A DNA stretch of 64,000 nt from Proales similis. Taxonomy: Eukaryota > Rotifera > Eurotatoria > Ploima > Proalidae. The notes below the pieces were generated by a model, which was not told the DNA's origin, did not search any database, and saw nothing but the letters and a program-made list of their open reading frames with translations. Of the stretch, positions 57,587 to 64,000 are shown piece by piece. The position numbers were made by a program, and so were the translations under genes. The stretch lies in NCBI GenBank assembly GCA_019059635.1, contig JAGVRJ010000002.1, forward strand, positions 1,550,001 to 1,614,000, given 5' to 3'. How positions within the stretch are numbered: position 1 is the stretch's first letter; each line of letters begins with the position of its first letter.

Positions 57587-60085
57587 ATGAAACTAGTGTA
57601 CTTTCCTTTAATACTGGCAATTGTTTGTTTGAGTTTTCGATCAACGCACTCTATTCTTCATAATGAGGTGGTCGAAGACAAACTGGAAAAAGGCTATTCA
57701 GAAGATGCTTCAACTCAAAATTCTGGTGAACAAAATGATACGGAATCTCTCCAACCAGATAAAAATCGGAGCGACCCAATTAACAATCCTTCAGAACCTC
57801 AAGAAGTTGTCAAGAGCAACTCTGATATTCTAAACGACAAGAAAATTGATCATTTATCAGAAAATGACTCAAACAGTACTAATGCCAAGGGTTCATCGTT
57901 TGTGGTTATGGTCAATCGGGCGGACATGGAGTCATTTGAAGAGTGGAAGGTGATGCGGTTAAAAGATACGGATCGATCACGAGAACCTCTTCATCTCACC
58001 TCCAACTCAATTACACAGTTAAGAAGAAAAAACTACGCTAGCTTTGATTGCGGGGCCAAACTAATCGCTCACAATGAAGGCGCTGCTAATCCGTCTCATA
58101 TTCTGAGCGAAAGTCGTGATGAATACATGCTTAATTCGTGCAAGTCCAGTATCTGGTTCGTTATTGAACTTTGTGAGCCTATTAAGCTAAGTGAGCTCGA
58201 AATTGGCAATTTTGAGCTTTTCAGCAGTATTCCTCGCCAATTTCGGCTCTACGCAAGTGAGAGATACATACCCAGTTCAAATCAATGGCCCTCTAAGTAC
58301 CTTCTGGGCACTTTTGAGGCGGCCAATGCTCGAACTCTTCAATCATTCTCTATTTCCGATATTGCAAAGCACCAACAGCAGCAGAATGGAGAAGAGAGCC
58401 TTTTTGACGCTTCATCCGCTCTCAGCCTCTACATCAAATACATTCGGCTTGAAATGATTTCTTATTATGGGAATGAGCACTATTGCCCGCTTAGCTTGGT
58501 TCGAATATTTGGCTCTAGCATGTCAGATGAAGAGGAGCAAGAAAACTCGGATGAAGCCGTCATTCAAATCTTTGAAGAACCTGAGGTGGCTTCCAAGCTG
58601 AGCGAAACTGACAATTCAAAAGCTACCCCCAACTCTCCGACTTTAATAAGCACTTTTCTTAGTAATCTTCTATCTGCATTCACATTCCATAAATTTAACA
58701 TGGGAAAGATTTTCACCAACGAAACGTCATCGGCTAGAATTGGCGGATTAAATTCGTCGAACTCGTCTTACTCAAACAGAACCCAAAATAATGCTTGGAT
58801 GCAGTTGAGACTGCAAGAAATGCTTTGCAACTCATCCAGTTTACAGCCTGATTGCTGTCGTTGTTCAAAAGAATCCGAACAACATTTACGCAAACAAGAA
58901 AATTCTTATAATCATCTAAGTTCGGAATCTTGCGCCTATTATTTCACCATGATGCTGGCTGCACAGTCGAATCGTACTACTAACCTCTCAATGGCTGACC
59001 GTCTAGCAACCAGTCTGGATTCTGTCGCTCAAGACTCACAATATTCTACAATTGTTACGATCAACAATTTTGATTTTTATATTTCAAATGACATTCTTAA
59101 AGATGGATATGTAATAGGGAGAAATCCATCATTAGCGAATTCGTCCTCGGAAAAAGACCAATTGACAAATATCGAAATAAATGAGCAGCAGCTCGAAAGT
59201 GACAAAAAAGACTCGCCAGTAGTCAGCGAGTTAATAGAAGAAGACACTTTGAAACAAGAAAAATATGAACATATAGAAAACGACCATGATGACACGGTTT
59301 CAAAGCGGCTCGACGAAATAGAAAACAGCGATGAGATGCTCAAGATTTCGTCGAAACCATTACCAAGACCACCAAGCGGAGCAGCCACTGCTATTCTAAA
59401 CGCCACAAATGTTTCCTCTAATTCAGTTCCGTTAGCCGCAGGGCTACCTGGGAAAGACCAATTGTACATGCGACTAAATAATAGGTTGAGAATGCTAGAG
59501 GTCAATATGACACTTAGTAGTCAGTATTTAGAAAAGCTTAGTCAACATTACAAGAAACAGCTTGACGAAATGCAAAGAGCATTCAATCTGACTACAAGTG
59601 CTTTAATTGAAACTATTCGAGTGGCTGACGAGCGTGATATCAAGCAGAATGAAAGAATTCTGTCGGTGGAAAGAAGGCTTTCTGAGCTACAAGAATTTTT
59701 GAATAATTACGAACAAGAGATGACAGAAGCTCTTTCACGTGCTTATACTCTTACCGGTGTGACTGTATTTACGCTCATTTTTGTTCTTGTTTTCGAAATT
59801 CACCGCCTCATCAGAAACAAGAAAGAGCGAAAAAAAGTTTCCGATCAAACACAAATAGAAAAAATCGTTGAGAAAAAAATTCTAATCTATTTAGAACAAT
59901 TAGATCCAGAGTGCAAGAATCAGAATGATTTGCAAACACTCGGGACTGGGCTAACTCTTGAGTCAAGCGTTGATGAGAACAGCGGTGAACAGAAAATTCT
60001 GAAAATTATTCAAGCATTGGCTAACAAGCGCCTCGATTACTGTGGACAAAATCTTTCAGCCACTACAGCGGCGAAATTTAATTAA
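57587..60085 (+). CDS. SUCO: SUN domain-containing ossification factor / SLP1 homologue
   Basis: Single exon, 832 residues. SUCO-family proteins (yeast Slp1) are ER membrane proteins that protect and help fold other membrane proteins, acting with an Emp65-type partner. A signal peptide (MKLVYFPLILAIVCLSFRS) is followed by an acidic disordered part. The SUN-like (SLP) domain lies at about residues 140-310: YASFDCGAKLIAHN, SCKSSIWFVIELCEPIK, FELFSSIPRQFRLYASERY, YIKYIRLEMISYYGNEHYC. A coiled coil follows at about 620-715 and one membrane helix at about 722-742 (GVTVFTLIFVLVFEI), then a cytosolic tail. The intronless form is unusual for such a long gene in this window. KASH-binding SUN1/2 proteins differ in having the SUN domain at the C-terminus. 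Confidence 0.9.
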   Translation: MKLVYFPLILAIVCLSFRSTHSILHNEVVEDKLEKGYSEDASTQNSGEQNDTESLQPDKNRSDPINNPSEPQEVVKSNSDILNDKKIDHLSENDSNSTNAKGSSFVVMVNRADMESFEEWKVMRLKDTDRSREPLHLTSNSITQLRRKNYASFDCGAKLIAHNEGAANPSHILSESRDEYMLNSCKSSIWFVIELCEPIKLSELEIGNFELFSSIPRQFRLYASERYIPSSNQWPSKYLLGTFEAANARTLQSFSISDIAKHQQQQNGEESLFDASSALSLYIKYIRLEMISYYGNEHYCPLSLVRIFGSSMSDEEEQENSDEAVIQIFEEPEVASKLSETDNSKATPNSPTLISTFLSNLLSAFTFHKFNMGKIFTNETSSARIGGLNSSNSSYSNRTQNNAWMQLRLQEMLCNSSSLQPDCCRCSKESEQHLRKQENSYNHLSSESCAYYFTMMLAAQSNRTTNLSMADRLATSLDSVAQDSQYSTIVTINNFDFYISNDILKDGYVIGRNPSLANSSSEKDQLTNIEINEQQLESDKKDSPVVSELIEEDTLKQEKYEHIENDHDDTVSKRLDEIENSDEMLKISSKPLPRPPSGAATAILNATNVSSNSVPLAAGLPGKDQLYMRLNNRLRMLEVNMTLSSQYLEKLSQHYKKQLDEMQRAFNLTTSALIETIRVADERDIKQNERILSVERRLSELQEFLNNYEQEMTEALSRAYTLTGVTVFTLIFVLVFEIHRLIRNKKERKKVSDQTQIEKIVEKKILIYLEQLDPECKNQNDLQTLGTGLTLESSVDENSGEQKILKIIQALANKRLDYCGQNLSATTAAKFN

Positions 60086-60531
60086 ATTTCGAAAATTTAA
60101 TTTAAGACAAAATGACTCACTAACTATTTGAGGAGTAAGGACGCTTTTTAGTCCATTTGTTATTTATCCCGATGTGCTTCTTTGGTCTTTGTTGGAATTA
60201 ATTGGCGAAAAGTGATCTAATAAGAATAATCTATTATTCAAATTGTTAAATAATAAAAGAGAAAAGTTTTGATTCATTTCTGGCTCGATTAAACCTGTGC
60301 TCAAAATCCGTTAGTTCTAGACCGGTAATTAAAACGAAGCTTATTCATCTTAATAGAACTCTCATCAGCTTCTGGCCCTTTAAATCAATTTCATCTTGAA
60401 AGTATAATCCCAAAATTTAAAAGCATTTTAACTTTAAAAATCTTTTGATTTCAATATGTTTCTCTTTCATTTCTGGATTTATTAAATCAACAATAGAATG
60501 ATATACTCAAAAGCTTGTTAAGCTTGTTATC
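60086..60531. other. Convergent 3' region SUCO/NOP56
   Basis: AT-rich 3' UTR sequence with AATAAA candidates near 60251; nothing else seen. Confidence 0.4.
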
Positions 60532-62288
60532 TTAGTCTGAAGACTTCTTATTCTTCTTTTTTTTCTTTTTAGGAGCAGCATCTTCATCGTCAACTTGCAT
60601 TCCATCTTCATCCACACCATTCTCTTTACCATTCACTTGGTGTTCATGGGTTCCATTTTCTTCTACTTCCATGGTTTCATTCGCCTCGGCTTCAGCTGCT
60701 TTCTTCTTCTTCTCTTTCTTTTTCTTCTTTCTCTCTCGTTTGAGAATTTCGCTCTTTGCTTCTTCAGCCTTGGTAATTGCCTCTTGCATCACTTCAGTGT
60801 TTTTAGGAGGAAGTTCTCCAGAATCATAAAACTTAAGACGAGCTTCCACTTGCTTTTGAAGTACATCTCCGAACACATTTGTTGGTATTTCTTGGCGCCC
60901 AAAACAATTAGCTTAAATCTTATTCAGAAAACTTGTGAAATTACCAGCGAAGCAATCAATTCTAGAAGCAATTGCACATTTATTCGCCAAGTAGCGGGAG
61001 ATACGGCCCTTATTGGTGGCTCCAGCCTTTCCAATAAACGAAGAGTGGAAAATAAGTCCATATTTTGGTGTGTTGCTTCTTGTCTTTAAGGCTCTACGAA
61101 AATTATAAATTAGTGAAAGTTTCAGACCCTTTTTCAAATGTTCACCTGAAAAGAGCTTTTTCCGCTCCGAGGATTTGAATAGTTGATGCCGGATACTTGG
61201 CAAGATTTGTCAGACTACCCGCATGAGATATAAGCCGCGCAGCAACCTCAACATCAGCGATAAGAACTTAAACTTAATAGTAAAAAATATCGAATGCGTT
61301 AATTTACTTGGTCTCCAATGAGCGAAGACAAATTAGGTGCCACTTGTTCGATTTTAGAGTGGAGATACTCGTGAAGGTTTTTTCTGTATTCAAACATGTC
61401 TATAACTCTTGAGGCGAAGAGCTCAATATTTATCAAATCAATTGGAGAAATGTCCATGCCCATCGATGACTTTGACGCATCGATGATTGCTTTTGCCTTT
61501 GCAGAATCCATGACGATTTCCTCAAGCTTCTCGTAAATTTCTTCGCTCAATTCTTTGCGATTCTTGATCAAGCGGACAACTTTGGCATAAGTGTTGTTGT
61601 CTGAGACTATTTTGATTAGCTCAGGAAAGTGATATCCGTACCATTCCCTTTGTATTTGCGATGATGACTGGGTGCATTATTTTAATAAGATTATCGAATA
61701 AATCTACCTTATCCTCATGGAAAAAGTGTTGATATCCTTGTCCAGTTGATCGATAAGATTTATTGCTTGAATTATCATGTTATCAACACGGTTCACGTTA
61801 AATTTAACTTTGGATCGCGAGTAAGCATGGCTTAGACCCAGCTGCGCCTTAGCTTGACTTTTGTCCGTAAGACCTTTTAACAAATTTGGAAAGTGAAAAC
61901 GAATTCCACGAATTATTTCAGGCACTGCTCCTGAAGCGGTGCATTGGACTCCAAAAGCCTCTGATATGGCTGCGCTGATGCGTGAGTCGGCGGTGCCTAC
62001 GGTCAAATTTTTGTCTTTCTTGCCCACTGGTTTTGGCAGATTGGTATCGAGAAAAAGTCTCAGATCCTCATGTAAAACACCCTCGGAAATGGAGTTCAGA
62101 TTGTCAAGTGCATTCAAGCCTGAAGTGAACGGTGAGAAAGCAATTAACTTGACCACTGAATTAAACTTGGACAGGTCTAGAGCACTCTGCTCCACTTGCA
62201 GAATGAAAGCACCTATTTCCTCAAACTCTTTAGCTCTGAACAAAGCATAGCCACTGGAGTGCTCAAAAAGCACGTAAAGTCCCGACAT
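60532..62288 (-). CDS. NOP56: Box C/D snoRNP core protein NOP56
   Basis: Core protein of the 2'-O-methylation snoRNP. ATG at 62286-62288 ([17 protein letters not shown]). The NOP5NT region continues with [14 protein letters not shown]; the coiled coil contains [20 protein letters not shown]; the Nop domain has [33 protein letters not shown] sequence and [14 protein letters not shown]; the end is a KKE/KKK tail. Exons: 61706-62288, about 61308-61650, about 61148-61260, about 60943-61090 and 60532-60896. Vertebrate and insect NOP56 introns host C/D snoRNAs; these introns are too short (roughly 45-60 nt) for that. NOP58 is excluded by the N-terminal start and the [11 protein letters not shown] motif. 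Confidence 0.95.
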
Positions 62289-62827
62289 TACAACTGATCT
62301 AAACGAGTTGTGATTTTTCTTTTGAATATAGTTTGTAAGAAAGAAGCATTGGAAAGAGAACTCCATGTGTTCCGTCCGATTTTGAATTGAGTTACACTCC
62401 GTGCGACTCGACTCATTTTGCATAAATAAGTTCTTATATTCAGACGATCTAAGCACATGGGTTTTTAGCCGTGGACATTCAAATTGACTGCTAAGCTGAA
62501 CGGGTCAAAGTGGGAATCTTCCAGTAGAGTTCAGTTTACCGATCACACTACCACTCACAAATTTAAAGCCACATTTTTAAAACCGATCTCGAATTTGAAA
62601 ATAAATTCGCATCTAAATAGACTTTTTCTGTTCTTATGTGAAGGCAAATATGCGCACGAGAAAAGAGCAAATTAAAGTGATTGTCAAATTCGAATTCTGG
62701 ACTAATTATGCATGCAATCGCGATATTTTCTTTCTAATTGTAAGTGACACAATCGCACTCAGGTGATAGTTTTACTATTAAAAAGAATAGAAAATCAATA
62801 AGCGAAAAGCTCGAGACTCGGCCGGCA
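62289..62827. other. Divergent promoter region NOP56/ARMH3
   Basis: A 250-residue frame continues upstream of the NOP56 ATG but shows no family sequence, so I treat it as 5' UTR. No other gene seen. Confidence 0.4.
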
Positions 62828-64000
62828 ATGAGCGAAAAAAAGACTAAAGCGTTTAAAGAAAAGTTTGTAACAACGTATGAAACCTTCTTCAAATTCGAAG
62901 ATTTCTCTACCAAGCCGGGAAATTTTTGGGATGAACTTTTTTTACTGAAGGTCTGCAATCTATCAACATGAATTTAAAATTCTGGTCTAAATTTGTATGC
63001 GATAATTTAAAGCTCAACTCGAATTTCATCGTAAGCGAATTTAGAAAATTCTCAAGCAAAGAGGAACTGATAAGATACAAGGTGAGTATCCAAGAGTTCG
63101 GTTATGAGTTTAATCATTTTTAATTTTAAAATAACTAAATCCGATTAATCCAGCGTAACATCAATGCGGTTTGCAATCATGCTATCGAGTATTCCAATAT
63201 CAACAGCAGTGACCCAATTAGAATTCATTATGCTTTGCATGTAAACAAAGAATCTATTCATTCAGACGATCATCTAACCATCGTTAATTTTAAGACCCTT
63301 TATTTGTTCACATTTTCCATCTCAGCCCCAAAGAACATTCGTCTTAAAAGCATTGAAGCCCTAGAACTATTACTCGGAATTGAAAACGCGGAATCCAAAT
63401 TAAGAGTTTGAATATTTTCGATTTATTTTCTTTGAATTTAGGACTACTAATTTATTTTGAAGCTCCTGTTCGATTCAATTTTCTTGATATTGAACAGCGA
63501 TGAGATTGCTGACGTAACGAAAACGCTCTCTCTTAAATTACTCATTATACTTGTCACAGTAAGCAAATTTAAATCAATGGCTAAAAAATAATCGAAACTA
63601 ATTGAGATCAAATAGCAAACTGAAAATTTGAGTGAAAATGTCTTCCTTGAATATTTCATGCAAAATGACAAGTTATTCGAAGTTTTCATGCAAGTAAGCA
63701 TTGTTTATTAATACTAATCGATCCAGATATGATAGCTTAGCGCTTCTCACAAGATTTTGAGTAGCCCAAGTGCTCGCATGAAATTCGGACGTGACATCGT
63801 TATTCTCCTAGCAGTCCTCAGTCAATACTGCAAATATGATTCCAAGAACCCTTTTATCATAAAACTTTCTATTCTGGATGATGAAATGGCACTCACAGGC
63901 CTAGCTCAAGTTCTCTCGTCTGTGTTTTCGGAATACAGCCAGTTTTATGAAGAAATGCGTAAAGAACAAACTGGAGAGAACTCGTGGTGGAATAGTGTTG
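62828..64000 (+). CDS. ARMH3: ARMH3 (C10orf76) homologue, 5' part
   Basis: Runs off the window. ARMH3 binds GBF1 and PI4KB at the Golgi and is needed for PI4P levels. The first exon has TKAFKEKFVTTYETFF and PGNFWDELFLLK; later exons give ELIRYKRNINAVCNH, LYLFTFSISAPKN, SLKLLIILVT, LEYFMQNDKLFEVFMQ, and SSPSARMKFGRDIVILLAVL with YDSKNPFIIKLSILDDEMAL. This order is collinear with the conserved armadillo-like protein. ATG 62828 is the only in-frame ATG, and the reading frame remains open to 62744, so an upstream exon might contribute more. Confidence 0.88.

Noticed and set aside
61704..62456. NOP56 N-terminal extension (frame open to 62456)
   Set aside because: The extra residues before the ATG at 62288 show no Nop-family sequence; the family N-terminus begins at the chosen methionine.

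Overview
The window is nuclear DNA from an animal with a very compact genome. About 27 protein-coding genes sit in 64 kb, on both strands, with typical intergenic gaps of 0.2-0.6 kb. Genes are split by tiny GT-AG introns (mostly 43-67 nt; one carries a TACTAAAC branch site). AT-rich sequence dominates. I see no transposons, rRNA, tRNA or CRISPR. Nearly every gene is a conserved metazoan one. Two neighbouring genes encode motile-cilium proteins (DRC10/IQCD and calcyphosine-like CAPSL), each with an RFX-type X-box just upstream, so the organism makes motile cilia or flagella. Nematodes and mites fit poorly; a miniaturised ciliated invertebrate, for example a small annelid such as Dimorphilus, fits better, but the species is inference only.

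Layout. 0-3.3 kb: two tandem genes for secreted/type I membrane proteins of a LolA-like family (the first only as its 3' end). 3.4-4.2 kb (-): group III phospholipase A2. 4.6-7.5 kb (+): DRC10 and CAPSL. 7.7-9.0 kb: MND1 (-) and TRMT112 (+), head to head 181 bp apart. 9.4-11.7 kb (+): NCLX-type Na+/Ca2+ exchanger. 11.8-13.1 kb (-): YJU2B splicing factor. 13.6-15.2 kb (+): an unrecognised multi-exon gene. 15.8-19.6 kb: SLC37-type sugar-phosphate transporter (-) and ERGIC1 (+). 20.9-22.0 kb (+): five-LIM FHL-like protein. 22.0-33.5 kb (-): two tandem full-length ABCA transporters. 33.9-36.7 kb: GAR1 (-) and METAP1 (+). 37.0-40.8 kb (-): ARMC5-like ARM/BTB protein. 41.6-47.0 kb (+): GAPVD1. 47.2-50.7 kb (+): PRPF4 and an arrestin-domain protein. 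51.2-53.3 kb (-): RNF103. 53.7-55.5 kb (+): zinc-finger/NHL protein. 56.0-57.1 kb (-): possible BEN-domain protein. 57.6-60.1 kb (+): SUCO/SLP1 SUN-domain protein. 60.5-62.3 kb (-): NOP56. 62.8 kb to the end (+): ARMH3, cut off.

The most striking signal is in the ABCA pair. The two copies are well diverged over most of their length, but three blocks (about 1190, 722 and 655 bp) are almost base-for-base identical, including two introns and all synonymous sites. These blocks are markedly GC-rich compared with the AT-rich sequence around them. They coincide with NBD2, NBD1 and the first membrane domain, as expected of recurrent domain-wise gene conversion. Other points of interest are the paired X-boxes, a two-half-site p53-family-like element upstream of the FHL-like gene, and overlapping 3' ends of the LIM and ABCA genes.

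Functionally the window is a random sample of housekeeping genes (splicing, snoRNP, translation, ER-Golgi traffic, endosomal GEF, lipid transport) and not one pathway; the cilia pair is the only clear functional neighbourhood. Exon limits are my hand-made splicing calls.
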